34,378 nucleotides of DNA from Balamuthia mandrillaris (GCA_031835245.1 JAVKOQ010000473.1:1-34378), one strand, 5' to 3'; shown: positions 21,742 to 32,707, numbered from the stretch's first letter. The notes: a model not told the origin generated them from the letters alone. Translations and numbers: made by a program.

Positions 21742-23417
21742 ATGAGTCTCCGCGATGAAATTGACAAACATGTATTAAGACGGTACGAGGTGTGCGCCAA
21801 GCTGGGTAAAGGGGTACTTACCTTCTTGTGCTTTTCGCTCCAAGCCCAAGGAGACATACCAACAAAAAACCTGTTGCAACATAGGCGTATGGCATCGTGT
21901 GGAAGGCTATTGATAAGAAAACGCAGCAAGAGGTTGCCCTCAAGAAAATCTTTGATGCCTTCCAGAACGCAACTGATGCGCAGAGAACCTTTCGGGAGAT
22001 CATGTTTCTTCGAGCTCTAAGCAACCATGAGAACATCATCAAATTGTTAAAAGTAATGAAAGCTGACAACGACAAAGACATTTACCTCCTTTTTGAGTTT
22101 ATGGGTGCGCTTACTACCTCGACAATCTCCTTTCCCTCCTCCACGCTTAAAACCAATGGAAGCTAAACAAAATGGTTTTCATTTTAAAACAACACAGAAA
22201 CCGACCTGCACGCCGTCATAAGGGCCAACATTTTGGAGGATGTACATAAACAATACATCGTCCACCAGTTGCTTAAGGCCCTGTTGTACATGCACTCTGG
22301 TGATGTCCTACATCGGGATATCAAGGTTAGCTCTCTTTTCTTCGTCTTTCCTCGGGAAGAGTGTATGTTCCTTGTGCCTGCAACTGTTTGCAACCAAACT
22401 GACACATAACGTACAGCCAAGCAACATGTTGCTGAACAAGGAATGTTTGCTGAAGGTTGCGGACTTCGGGTTGGCCCGCTCTATTGCAACTTTGGAGAAC
22501 GAGAACGTTGAAAACCCAGTCCTTACAGACTATGTGGCCACAAGGTGGTACCGAGCCCCTGAAATATTGCTTGGCTCACAAAAGTAAGCCCTCTCTCTTT
22601 GGGCATCATTCCCTTGCTACCTCTGCTAATGGTGTGTCTTATTCTACAAGATACACGAAAGGGGTTGACATGTGGTCAGTGGGTTGTATATTGGGAGAAT
22701 TGCTGGAGGGCAAACCAATGTTCCCTGGTACATCCACACTCAACCAACTAGATCGCATCATCGAAGTTACCGGTAGGCCCACCGAGGAAGATATCGATGC
22801 CATACGCTCTCCATTTGCCTCCACCATGCTTGAAAGTTTACCTCCCGCCAAGCCCCGGTATTCCTTCTCTCCCTATTTTTTTGATTCGCCGCTATGTGGT
22901 AGTTAACTGTGTATTCTATCTTCTTCTTCGCTATGTAGGGTTTTGTCAGACATGTATCCTCACGCTTCAGAGGAGGCGTTGGATTTGCTGCGTCGTCTAT
23001 TGCACTTCAACCCTGAAAAGAGAATAAGCGCAGAGGAGGCATTGAAGCACCCTTATGTTGCACAGTTCCATAACCCAGAAGAGGAGCTAATTTGCAAAGA
23101 GCCCATTAAGATCCCCAAAGATGACAACCACAAGTACTCTATTGATGGTAAGAACCCCTGTCAGCTTTTTTATGCAAAACGTGCCATCAACCAACTTACC
23201 TCCCAAACGCATAGAATACCGCACTCGGCTCTACCAAGACATCCAAGAAAAAGCAGCTGCTCATCATCATGCCGATGGGCACAAGAAGAAAGAGAGACGA
23301 GAAGGAGGCCATTCCAAATTCTCCTCCAAGACAACACCCAGCAAGGACGGCCACAAAACCAGAAAGACCAAAAAAAAGTCATCCAGCAGCAGCGGCAAGT
23401 CCAAACAGCACGACTAA
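21742..23417 (+). CDS. MAPK15: MAPK15 (ERK7/8) atypical MAP kinase
   Basis: Multi-exon. The start at 21742 gives '[20 protein letters not shown]'. Then 'LGKG' + 'AYGIVWKAI' (P-loop, intron inside), '[20 protein letters not shown]' (the [13 protein letters not shown] block is diagnostic for MAPK15), 'LHRDIKPSNMLLN', 'DFGLARS', the activation lip '[14 protein letters not shown]', and '[20 protein letters not shown]' completed across an intron. The C-terminal tail is short, basic and Ser/Lys/His-rich ('[20 protein letters not shown]'), shorter than the long regulatory tail of human MAPK15. The family autophosphorylates and is linked to cilia/basal bodies and autophagy. The lip reads TDY rather than TEY. 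The gene is convergent with PSMD3, with 105 bp between stops. Confidence 0.95.
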
Positions 23418-23522
23418 ATTGAGGGTGACGATAAGGCGAACAACAAACGAAACAACGCATTTAAAACGAAACGAAAGAATTTATATTGTGTATCTGGTGC
23501 AGAAGGCAGTCTGCTGATCATC

Positions 23523-25668
23523 TTACTCGGAACCCTTTTTGTTGCCTTTCTTCTCGTCTTTATTCTTGTCGGCAGCTTTGTCCTTATCCTCTTCTACCTT
23601 TTCGGCTTCTTCTTCCTCTTGTTGCAGCAATGAAACCTTTTTGGGCATATCAGGGTAGCGCATAGCTTTAACCGCTTCGTTGTGCATCTTTAGGCAAAAG
23701 TTAATCCGCATGTGAAAGGCCTCAAGTGGCTCTTGGGTAGAGTAAATGTCGGTGTTTTCCTGTGAAGAGACGTCTTATTAGACCAATAATATACATATAA
23801 GACACGGAGCGCTTCTCACCTTGGACTGGATAAAACGTTCCGCATGGTCAATTGTGGCGTCAATAACTCCGTCACGGATGGCTTTAGCAACAATAGACTC
23901 AGCGTCATGCACATTGTCAAGCTGCAGCTTCTTGCAGATGTCATCGATGCTGATGCAGGAAACATTAATCTTTCTGAGGCCTGTCTTGATTACATTATGA
24001 TGCAACCTGAGAATAAAATCCTCGTTAACCACTGGTTTTTTACATCTTTCACATTGGGCACCTACCTTTGGATAAGGGTGTAAGTCTTGTCGTTTCTGAA
24101 CGTCGTTCCAAAGGTCTTGACGACATCATGGAAGGCCACAAGGTCGCCCACGCGGACAGCCTAGAGAGATGGTAGGTATCAGGAAAAGGTTATGACCGAA
24201 GCGTGGGATGGGTAAGCGCACCTGTGTAAGCTTAAGATACGGCTTGAGAACCGCCTTAAAGCTCTTCTGCCTGAAGATAGAGCGTTCAGGAATCTCTCCC
24301 ATTAACAACTGCACAATACAGGCAAACTTATGAACGGTTTGCCTAAAGCCCTGAGCGGAGTGCTGAGGGGCCTTGCGGATGGCCTCTTGAAGGTCAGCAT
24401 AAGCACCAGTGTAATCCAACTGAATACCCTTAATTCTTCCTATAGATGAGAGACAAACAAGCATGTGAGCATATGATTTGTCTATCAGCAAGACTAGATA
24501 TGACAAACCTTGATAGAAACGGAAACGCGCTACTTGATTGCTGGAGGTAGAATCCTCTTTGAGAGTGGTTTTTGCTTGGAGTTTGTCCGCTTGATCATAA
24601 AGGTTGTAATGCAAATAATTTCTGAGCAACAGGTTAAGGATCGTCGCCTGTATAAAGATAAGTGAGTAACCCAAGTAAATGATGAAAGGCACGGCACGAT
24701 TTGAATGCGAAGGAACTTACGTGGGTCTCGTCGTCATGGCGAAGACTGCTAGTGCGATGAGCAGCAAGCAATACCCTTATAAAGGTTATAGAAAAAGAGA
24801 TTAGAAAAGGCAATACAGAGGTCCAAAAACCCTCAAGACTGGTCTTACATACGATCTAATATCAGCCAGACGATTGCAAAGCTCAAAAGCACGCGAGTAG
24901 TAGAAGAAGGCTTTGGCAGCTAATGGGTTTAATGTTCTTCTGTTGTAAGTTTGCAGTTGGCTTATCATGATGGAGGAACAGGCAGCCGCCTATGTGAGCA
25001 GTCTGGTCAATACCCATGATCCTCAAATGCACAAAAAAAAAAAAAAGCAAACAAGTAAAACAAAACCTCTTCGTAAAGCTTGTTGTCGAGCAAAGCTACA
25101 GTTACGAGAAGATATAAATAGATCTCCACTTCAGCGAGAAACTCTGTGCTGAGAGGCCCTTTGCCCTCCTCTTCTTTGCTGGGTTCAACTGGTTGTTCAA
25201 CCACTTCCATGCTTTCAGGCAACTGAGAGTACAGGTTAGAAAAAACACTTTGATGAGCGACAGTCAATCGAACCACATTACTCACCTTGGATACAAAGCT
25301 CAACAATTGTTCTTTCTGAGGTTCATCCTTGATGTAGTGTTGGCTGACAAGGCGATGGAGAATGCTGGAACTCAGCTGCTTTCTGTTGACAGTGAAAAAT
25401 CTTCTGAGGGCTCGAGAAATCAAGCGAGTTTCTTTGGCAAGCACCGACTGCTGTACGTCAGCTACCTGACTATCAAGCTCTACATGACAAGAGAGAGGAC
25501 GCACAGTGAACACAAAGGAAAAGATGAATGATGAAAAAAAAAATGAAAACAAAGGCACACACCTGATAGCGTCAAGGCAGGGCCTTCTTTTGGGGCAGTT
25601 TTAGCGTTGGTGGCCTCCTCCTGCGCTTTGAGTGGTTGGTTGGCTGCTGTGGTACTTTCGCTAACCAT
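23523..25668 (-). CDS. PSMD3: 26S proteasome regulatory subunit PSMD3/Rpn3
   Basis: A PCI-domain lid subunit of the 19S regulatory particle. The start ATG at 25668 gives '[16 protein letters not shown]'. About ten exons encode, in order, '[20 protein letters not shown]', '[20 protein letters not shown]', '[20 protein letters not shown]', '[20 protein letters not shown]' (across an intron), '[20 protein letters not shown]', '[20 protein letters not shown]' (across an intron) and the PCI/winged-helix end '[20 protein letters not shown]'. The tail is highly charged (Lys/Glu/Asp), as is usual for Rpn3. The gene is divergent from PRP18, consistent with a shared promoter for two housekeeping genes. 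Confidence 0.95.
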
Positions 25669-25989
25669 TTTGCTGCTATATTTTGGTTGGTTGACAAGGG
25701 GGGAGGTGGTGTGTGTCCTTGCGTTCTTCTTCTTCTTCTTCTTCTTCTTCGTGGGCGGGTTCGAGAGGTTTTTTTTTTCAGAGCAGCGGCGGCAGAGGCC
25801 AGGCGCCACGCCACAGTTTTGTGGCTCATGAGATCAGACTGATCAACAGCGATCAGTCGTTAACATGTCACCCCTCATGCAAGATTGGCCACTGCTCCTC
25901 ACGATCATGATTCCGAGCACCTAATGCTCCGCCCTCTTCCACACAGCGCTGGCCAAGCTCCGCACTACACCAGCACCAGCAGCAGCACC
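25669..25989. promoter_or_regulatory. Shared divergent promoter PSMD3/PRP18 with GATCAG palindromes
   Basis: The space contains (TTC)n at about 25726-25750 and a perfect 13-bp palindrome GATCAGACTGATC at 25832-25844, followed by a third GATCAG at 25851-25856. Three GATCAG/CTGATC sites in 25 bp suggest a binding site for a dimeric factor. This is inference from symmetry only. Confidence 0.35.
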
Positions 25990-27063
25990 ATGAAAGCAGC
26001 TTCCGGGGGTGGATTGGCGGCTCTTCGCGCCGAGATAGAAAAGAAGCGCAAGTTGGCTGCCGCCAAAGCGGGCGGGGCGGAGCCTCTGCAGAAGCGCTAC
26101 AAGACCAAAGGGGAGATAGAGAGAGAGCGGGAAGAGGAGGAGAGGCGCAAGCAGGAGGAGAGAGGAAGCAAGGGCAAAGGAAAAGCCACAGAGAACGGAG
26201 CCTCCACAAAAGAAAAGGCTAGCGACAGAGGAGCAAAGGCCAACCCCAAAGACAAGAGCAACGATACCGTTTCAAACAAAAAGGAAGAGGAGGAAGAGGA
26301 AGATTCCTGGAAAGTGGAGAGACAAAAACCTACTCTACCCAAAGGGGAAGTGATCAAGAGGTTACGTAGCCTCTCCCAACCTATCACCCTCTTTGGTGAA
26401 ACGGATCTAGAGCGAGAGCACAGGCTTTTGCAATTAGAGGCACTTGGTCCTGTTGAAGCAGAATACAAAAGCGGTTCTAAAGACGAGTTTGGCTTGGACA
26501 TAAAAGTAATGGAGGAGGGTGACACCATCCAACTGAAACCCGAAGAAGAGGAAGAGGAAGAGCTGCCAGAGGAAGTGGACGAGTCTACGCTTTGCAAAGA
26601 GGACGCCGTGCTCTACCTTCTCAAGCGCTTGCTGAGAGAATGGGAGAAGGACTTAAGCGCCCGCAGCGATGACATCAAAAGAGTAGCCTCCGGCAAAGTC
26701 GCCACCGCCACCTTCAAGCAAACTTGCAGAAATATCAAACCGCTGTTCACGCTGCTACGAAAGCGTACTCTGGCGGGGGAGATCTTGGAGCCTTTGGCCG
26801 AGATAGTGTCTTGGATAAAAAATAGAGAGTACCTGAAAGCGAACGACGCCTATCTACGGATGGCCATTGGCAATGCTCCTTGGCCCATGGGTGTTACCAT
26901 GGTGGGTATTCATGAGCGTTCTGCTCGCGAAAAGATCTTCTCCAACCAGGTGGCTCATGTCCTCAACGACGAGACCCAACGCAAATACATCCAAGCGGTA
27001 AAGCGGCTCATTTCTTATGCTCAGAACAAATGGCCAAACGACCCTTCCAAGAACATTGGTTAG
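25990..27063 (+). CDS. PRPF18: Pre-mRNA splicing factor PRP18
   Basis: One uninterrupted exon of 357 residues. The N-terminus 'LAALRAEIEKKRKLAAAKAG' then 'KRYKTKGEIERE' matches the family start (helix, then KxYxKRxE). The central SFM/PRP4-like motif is 'PKGEVIKRLRSLSQPITLFG' + 'ETDLERE'. The C-terminal Prp18 domain contains 'YLKANDAYLRMAIGNAPWPM', 'GVTMVGIHERSAREKIF' and 'VAHVLNDETQRKYIQAVKRL', the most conserved loop of the family. Prp18 acts in the second catalytic step of splicing in the U5/Slu7 context. I chose the ATG at 25990 because it directly precedes the conserved helix; an in-frame ATG at 25924 would add 22 residues. The gene is intronless among intron-rich neighbours. Confidence 0.96.
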   Translation: MKAASGGGLAALRAEIEKKRKLAAAKAGGAEPLQKRYKTKGEIEREREEEERRKQEERGSKGKGKATENGASTKEKASDRGAKANPKDKSNDTVSNKKEEEEEEDSWKVERQKPTLPKGEVIKRLRSLSQPITLFGETDLEREHRLLQLEALGPVEAEYKSGSKDEFGLDIKVMEEGDTIQLKPEEEEEEELPEEVDESTLCKEDAVLYLLKRLLREWEKDLSARSDDIKRVASGKVATATFKQTCRNIKPLFTLLRKRTLAGEILEPLAEIVSWIKNREYLKANDAYLRMAIGNAPWPMGVTMVGIHERSAREKIFSNQVAHVLNDETQRKYIQAVKRLISYAQNKWPNDPSKNIG

Positions 27064-27174
27064 CTCTCGTAAATATTCCTGTAAACATTGTTTTAATCTA
27101 AAGGGTTGGTGGTGCACAACTACATATTTTCGTTTTTAGACCCTCTTCTTTCTCTGGGCGCCATCCTTATCTCT

Positions 27175-27391
27175 TTACTGCAACACAGAAGAGGGGAAGA
27201 GGTGTTGGTCCACAAAGTATTGCACTTGTTCTCTCAAAAGGTCCGTGGTCATTTCAGGGTGGTCGTAGGTAAATCCTGCACGCTCGATCTTGCTTCCATC
27301 CACTGAAAGAGAGTTGTTGTAGAGAAGCTCTTGGTCCAGGTAAGGGGTCAATGGGGTATTCACGATCTCCTCTTTCTGTTTTTCATTGAGC

Positions 27392-27440
<49 letters not shown>

Positions 27441-29002
27441 TGAGAGATTACAAAGGAGATTCGTCTCTTCAAAAAATAATAAACAAAGCAGACCTTGCAC
27501 AACTCAGACCAAGGTTTAAGATGTTTGTCATTGATCTCCTCAGTCAAGCTCTTCATGCTCAGCTGCAGGAACAAGTTAGTACACAAGAATAGAATTCGAG
27601 AAAGTGGACGTGATCAAACCTTAGCCACGTTCGAAACCATAGCACCAAGAAATCCGGTCTTAATGCCAAATAGTGTTTCCAGGTGCGAATTGATCTTTCC
27701 TTGGGCTGGGTTGGTCACCGAACAAGTCAGCAAAAGTAATTGATATTATTTAAAAAGCCCCAAGTTTCTTTTTTCTCTAACTCTCTCTCTCTCTCTCCTG
27801 ATTAAATACGTACTAGTATCATTGTGGTCAGCCAAGTTGTAGCTCTCTCCAGCGGGACAATTAGTGGCCACATGCCACAAAGCTTTACATACATCTCTGA
27901 CGTGAACAGTATTTATCCTCAAGTCAGAGCTCCACAAGAACTTCATTTTCTCATCCAAGTGCTTATAGACAGCACCACAAATGAGACGAGGAGCTAGTGG
28001 ATGTGTTTACAGTCAGAAGACAAGAAAAAGTGGACGAACAAGAGCTTACGTACAGATGCCTGCAGAGTCACCAGGACCGTAAACAACTGCGGGGCGAATA
28101 ATGTTCCACTGCAATCTACAAATGAGATAGAGTCAGCCACTTTTAGGTTTTTGTCTATGTCGTGGTAAAAACTGGTACCCATCGGTGGCTTTTACGGCTT
28201 GTTCCGCTAACAATGAATACTTAGCAACTCCCGTCCATGGCTTGGTGGTACTGTCCTCTTTGCTTGCTTTCTGTGCACACCATAACCGGCAAGTAATAAG
28301 TTGGTAATGTTGTACAACGCGGGGAAAGAGAGACTTGGAAAACTGGAATAGAGAGGAAGGAAGGGGAGAAGGAAAGAGATCAAACCTTGCCGGCTTCGTA
28401 AATTTGGGCAGTGGAGACTTCAATAAAGCGATCCACGCCTTGTTTGGCGGCTTCAGCGGCTACCTTCTTAGACAAGTCCAAGATTTTTTCATTGTAAACC
28501 TTTCGAGTTTAATGAACACAGTTAGCGTTTGGCATTACTTACTGCCAAATGGTTGCAGTCCAAAGCAAGCAACGCAATGACAAGTACGACACAACAGCAA
28601 CAACCAGAGGTAGGGCAACAAAGAAGGGGGCTGGGTCGTACCTCGTCAGTTTGGGAATATTTGGTCTCAGCGGCGAGGTTAAACACTAAATTGAACTTGC
28701 TTCCCTCAATAGTGTAACACTTGGCAATGGAGGCTGTAGCGGAAAGAAGAGGTAAGCCTAGTGAGTGACATAAGCAGAGAAGAATAGTTACTCGGGTTGG
28801 TGAGGTTGCCCTGCATGTATTCTACATTGTCCTTGTCGAAAGCCTCCTGGTGGCTCTGACCGAGGAAGGCAGTGGGGGGCAGAACCTTGTCTACCACGCG
28901 GACGTAGGCGGCCAGGTCGTTATCTACCAAATATTTTACAAAGTTGCGGCCGATGAAGCCTACTCCACCAAGAACGAGAACCTTGGGCTTTCCGGATTCC
29001 AT
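27175..29002 (-). CDS. NAD-dependent epimerase/dehydratase (extended SDR)
   Basis: The start at 29002 gives 'MESGKPKVLVLGGVGFIGRN', with the Rossmann GGxGFIG motif, then 'VEYMQGNLTNP'. Later exons encode 'FNLVFNLAAETKYSQTDE', 'RFIEVSTAQIYEAGK', 'TKPWTGVAKYSLLAEQAVKA', 'WNIIRPAVVYGPGDSAG', 'SPRLICGAVYKHLDEKMKFL' (across an intron) and 'RINTVHVRDVCKALWHVA'. These blocks occur in a recognised SDR group found in many protists whose substrate is not known to me. The usual catalytic YxxxK is not evident: in 'AKYSLLAEQ' the tyrosine is followed by leucine and glutamate at the lysine position. Substrate or activity should therefore not be assumed. The gene is convergent with PRP18, with 111 bp between stops. 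Confidence 0.88.
27391..27440 (+). repeat. Intronic (AG)n microsatellite
   Basis: An AG tract lies in the last intron of the epimerase gene and is pyrimidine on the sense strand. A shorter opposite tract (CT on plus) lies at about 27778-27798 in another intron of the same gene. Confidence 0.9.
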
Positions 29003-29638
29003 GTTTGGTAATATGATACTGGTGGGTGGGTGGGGAAAAGAGGAGCAGCCGATAAGAGCAGGGGGAGCAAGGGGGGAGAGTCTGCCGCGACGAGGAGAAT
29101 ACAAACAAAGAGAGAGCAAAATAACAAATTAAAAAACAAAAAAGGGCCAACGCATAATTTACCGCCTGCACGAGGGTTCCGGAACATGATTGAGGGGTTG
29201 TCGTGCTGCCTGCAAGGAAATCTCCTGGAGAGCTGGCGGGCGGAACCACAAAAGCTGTTGCCCCCTCAGCTCGCTACCTGTTGGCTAGCTGTTTGTGTGT
29301 TGTGTTGGTTTTTGCTGCGCCAGCCCGCACCACCACTGCCGAACAAACAAAAGAAAACAAACAAACCACTATTTTTTTTTCCTTTGCCTTTTTGTTGGCT
29401 ACCAACCAGGGTTTGGTTTGTATTTGAAACAACGCTGCTGCAGGTTCTTGTTGTTGTTGTTGTTGTTGTTGTTGTTTCGCTTCGTGAGCAGTGTTGCGAG
29501 AGTGCAGTTATAAGGTGTAAGGCTGTTGCCTGCCTTCCCCCTTTTCTCTTTTTCTTTCGCTCACTCTGAGCTTTCAATAGATTACTGTGCCACTGAGAAG
29601 GGAATAACGTTTCTGCTCTACCAGCCTGCTACTGTTTT
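29003..29638. promoter_or_regulatory. Divergent intergenic region, epimerase / oxysterol-binding protein
   Basis: 636 bp with no supported gene. It holds an A-rich stretch at about 29100-29150, a T-run near 29370-29380 and a (TTG)n tract at about 29447-29475. It presumably contains both promoters and 5' UTRs. Confidence 0.4.
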
Positions 29639-30157
29639 ATGGAAGACAACAAAAAGGAGAGAAAAATGAGCAAGAAAGATAAGAAAGGAAAGAAAGATGA
29701 GGAATTGGAGGGCCTCCAGGCGGAAGATGAAGGACCCTTGCCGGTGGATGACGACGGTGGCATGACAGAGGTCTTGGACCAGGAGCCAAGGAACATTCTG
29801 CTTTCCCTCCTCTCGCAAGTTAGGATTGGCATGGATCTCTCCCGTGTCACTCTCCCCACCTTCATCTTGGAGCCCAAGTCTTTTCTTGAAAAGTTGACCG
29901 ACTTTATGACTCACCCCAGCCTGATTGTGAGGTACGCTTCGAAGCGCCCTGGTTGCTTGGTTAGGGAGCCTTTTCTTTCAGAAGCTAACCTCGTGATCAA
30001 CCGGATTTCTTTTAAATTTTCGCGTTGTTTCCACCTGTTCCAAGTTCTCCCAAGCTTGAAGATCCAGTAGATCGATTCCTGGCCATTACCAAGTGGTACA
30101 TGTCTGGCTTTTACATTCGCCCAAAGGTTTGTTAATCTTCTTTCTCCTCTCCTTTCC

Positions 30158-30188
<31 letters not shown>

Positions 30189-30487
30189 TCCCTCTCCCTC
30201 TCCCTCTCCTCTCCCTCTCCCTCTCCTCTCCCTCTCCCTCTCCCTCTCCCTCTCCTCTCCCTCTCCCTCTCCCTCTCCCTCTCCCTCTCCTCTCCCTCTC
30301 CCCTCTCTCTCCCTCCCTCTCCCTCTCCCTCTCCCTCTCCCTCTCCTCTCCCTCTCCCTCTCCCTCTCCCTCTCTCTCCCTCTCTCCCTCTCCCTCTCCC
30401 TCTCCCTCTCCTCTCCCTCTCCCTCTCCCTCTCCCTCTCCCTCTCCCTCTCCCTCTCCCTCTCCTCTCCCTCCCTCTCCCTCTCTCT

Positions 30488-30523
<36 letters not shown>

Positions 30524-31880
30524 GCGATAACTCCATTCTCTTGCTAAGTTTGAAACTCCTTGAAATTTTACATCACGTTTTGAAAAAATGTATTACAAAA
30601 ATAGGGAGTGAAGAAGCCCTACAACCCCATCCTTGGAGAGATCTTTCGTGCTTCTTGGCATCATGACGACAGTTCTAAGAGTTTGTTCGTGGCAGAGCAA
30701 GTGTCGCATCATCCTCCGGTCTCGGCCTTTTACGCCTCAAACCGTAAGAACGGATTGGTCATGAATGGCGCGATTCACTTCCGTTCCAAGTTTATGGGCA
30801 ACTCGACAGCAGCGATTTTGGATGGCGAAGCAACACTACACCTCCTTCACCATAACGAACGATATATTTTCACCTTCCCCTCCGCCATTGCGCGTGGCAT
30901 TCTTTGGGGTACACTTTTGATGGAATTGGGAGGAAATGTTACCGTTAGGTGTCCCGAAAACGACCTTAAGGCCGAGATAGAATTTAAAACCAAGGTATTC
31001 CCGTCCTTGCTTTTTGTCTTGTAAGAACAACCGCTAAAAATGTTTGTTGTTTGGCGGCCTCTTTGATGACGACCATAGCCCTTCTTTGGGGGAGATTACA
31101 ACGTCATAAGTGGAAAGATTATTGAGGGCAAAAAGAAGACACTTTATACCCTCAGTGGTAAATGGGACAAGCAAATATTTGTCAAAGAGCAAAAAGCTAA
31201 GGTATTTAATGCTTTTGGAGCCAGAACAATGGCTTTGCTAAATTCGCTACTACCCACTTAAATTTCTTTCCACCAATCAGAAATCCGAGGTATTCTGGGA
31301 TCCGGTCGGCGTGCCGAAAGAGAAGATGCTCATCCGTCCCTTGAAAGACCAAGAGGAATTCGAGTCTAGAAAGTGAGCCCTCTTTCCTTTTCCCTTCTCA
31401 CCCGCTCTCAAGACTAATCCAAATGAACTCTTGAGTTTTATTCCTAGTATGTCATTTAACTGACATTTTTCGTTTCTTTTGTCTTTGTTTCATATTTGTT
31501 TTTTTCCCCATATGAAAGGCTGTGGCACAACGTGACGCAGGCACTGGTAAAGGGAGATCAAGAAACAGCCACCGATGAGAAGTGTAAATTGGAGGATGCC
31601 CAAAGGCAAGGGGTTATAGACCGAGACAGAGACGGCGTAACCTACGAGCCACGGCTTTTCAGAAAAGAGGAAAACGGAGACTGGGTGTATAAGTACATCA
31701 AGTACGTTTTCCTTCTGTCTTGCTTCCATGTTGCAAGTGGGACTAACTTCTCTCTCCCCTCTCCTCGCTCATAGTCTTGACCCAAAGTTCAACGAAGAGG
31801 AAGAAGAGGAAGTGGAAGAAGAGGGCATCATTCAGATTAAGAGTAAGGCAGAGTTAAGCCAAGCCTCAAGTTCTGAATGA
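29639..31880 (+). CDS. Oxysterol-binding protein-related protein (short ORP/Osh type)
   Basis: A lipid-transfer protein of membrane contact sites. The start at 29639 gives a very basic/acidic N-terminus ('MEDNKKERKMSKKDKKGKKD'). The ORD follows: 'LLSQVRIGMDLSRVTLPTFI' (lid and beta start), 'DPVDRFLAITKWYMSGFYIR', 'KKPYNPILGEIFRASW', the family signature 'EQVSHHPPVSAFYASN', 'HFRSKFMGNS', 'VFWDPVGVPKEKM', 'FESRK' + 'LWHNVTQAL' and 'GVTYEPRLFRKEENGDWVYK'. The signature His-His pair is intact, so phosphoinositide exchange is expected. No PH, ankyrin or FFAT segment is visible, so this is a short ORP. At least six introns occur; the second holds a long CT tract. The stop is at 31878-31880. Confidence 0.95.
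30157..30520 (+). repeat. Intronic (CTCCCT)n/(CT)n tract, about 360 bp
   Basis: A nearly pure pyrimidine tract of CTCCCT hexamers with CT and CTCTCC interruptions, inside an oxysterol-binding-protein intron of about 480 bp. It is on the sense strand and followed by an ordinary acceptor at about 30606. Its reading frames (Leu/Ser/Pro or Arg/Glu/Gly runs) are artefacts. Confidence 0.95.
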
Positions 31881-32061
31881 CAAAGCTGGACTCAAAGACC
31901 AACTTTTTGGTCAAATATTATCTTAGTTTCGAACATTTTTTGTTTCTCCATATAAGTTTATTTCTATCCCCCTTCTTGAAAAAGGTCTGGTCGGCTTATC
32001 GGACACAGAGAGCAACTACCAGCCCTCTAAATGAAGACGTGGGTGCTGTGTGTGTGGGTTG
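31881..32061. other. Convergent intergenic region
   Basis: 181 bp lie between the stops of the oxysterol-binding protein and PC4 genes. It presumably holds overlapping 3' UTRs. Nothing else was seen. Confidence 0.4.
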
Positions 32062-32707
32062 TTACATTTCGGCAATGGCGGCATCAATATCAGGGATGAT
32101 ACTTTTCAACGTCTCCCATTGCTCTTTAGTAAGGCTAATGCCTGTCACGCACAAAGTTAGCAGGAGGCGGGGTTGGGAAAGAACTTGGGTCTTGGGAGAT
32201 AAACCTTTTCTGCCCGGCTTTACTTCCCCAGTGTTGGTTTTGTAGAATTCACGAATGTCAACGCGTACTGCCTTTCTCCACTCATTCAGCGAGACCTTCC
32301 GCAAGGAACCTATCTGCAAAGACAACGTCAGCCGCTTTCTCTTCCGTCACACATAGAGGAGCCAAAGAGCAAGAAAAACAACCAACCTCCCACTCAGGCT
32401 TGCCTTCAGCATTGGTAGTGCGTGGCACTGTAGAAACACTGGTTGAAGACTTGTCTTTGGTCGTTTTTTGCCGTTGGGACTTCTTCTCATTGCTCTTTTT
32501 GCTGTCTTTTACTTCTTCTTCCTCCTCTCCGCTTGAGGCAGCTGGGCTTTCTGACTGAGAGGGCGCATGGCCGGCCTGATCTTAAGTTCAGGCTGCAAGG
32601 AAGAGAGGAGAACAATGAGAGGGACATACCTCAAGCTCATCATCAGCATAAACGCCACCAGTGGAAGCTGGTGCCGCCTCTCGCTTTCTCTTCCCGATGG
32701 AAGCCAT
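32062..32707 (-). CDS. SUB1: Transcriptional coactivator PC4/Sub1
   Basis: Four exons. The start at 32707 gives 'MASIGKRKREAAPASTGGVY' + 'ADDELE'. A Ser/Glu/Lys-rich exon follows ('APSQSESPAASSGEEEEEVK'). The PC4 domain is then 'GSLRKVSLNEWRKAVRVDIR' followed by 'EFYKTNTGEVKPGRKG' + 'ISLTKEQWETLK' + 'SIIPDIDAAIAEM'. The VDIRE(F/Y)Y...GE.KPGRKGISL pattern is the diagnostic single-stranded-DNA-binding strand pair of PC4. The N-terminal Ser/acidic region matches the phosphorylated SEAC region of animal PC4. The phases across all three introns agree. Confidence 0.95.

Noticed and set aside
30093-30536. Ser/Leu/Pro-rich (+) and Arg/Glu-rich (-) open frames of about 140 residues
   Set aside because: Pure translation of the CTCCCT tract inside the oxysterol-binding-protein intron.
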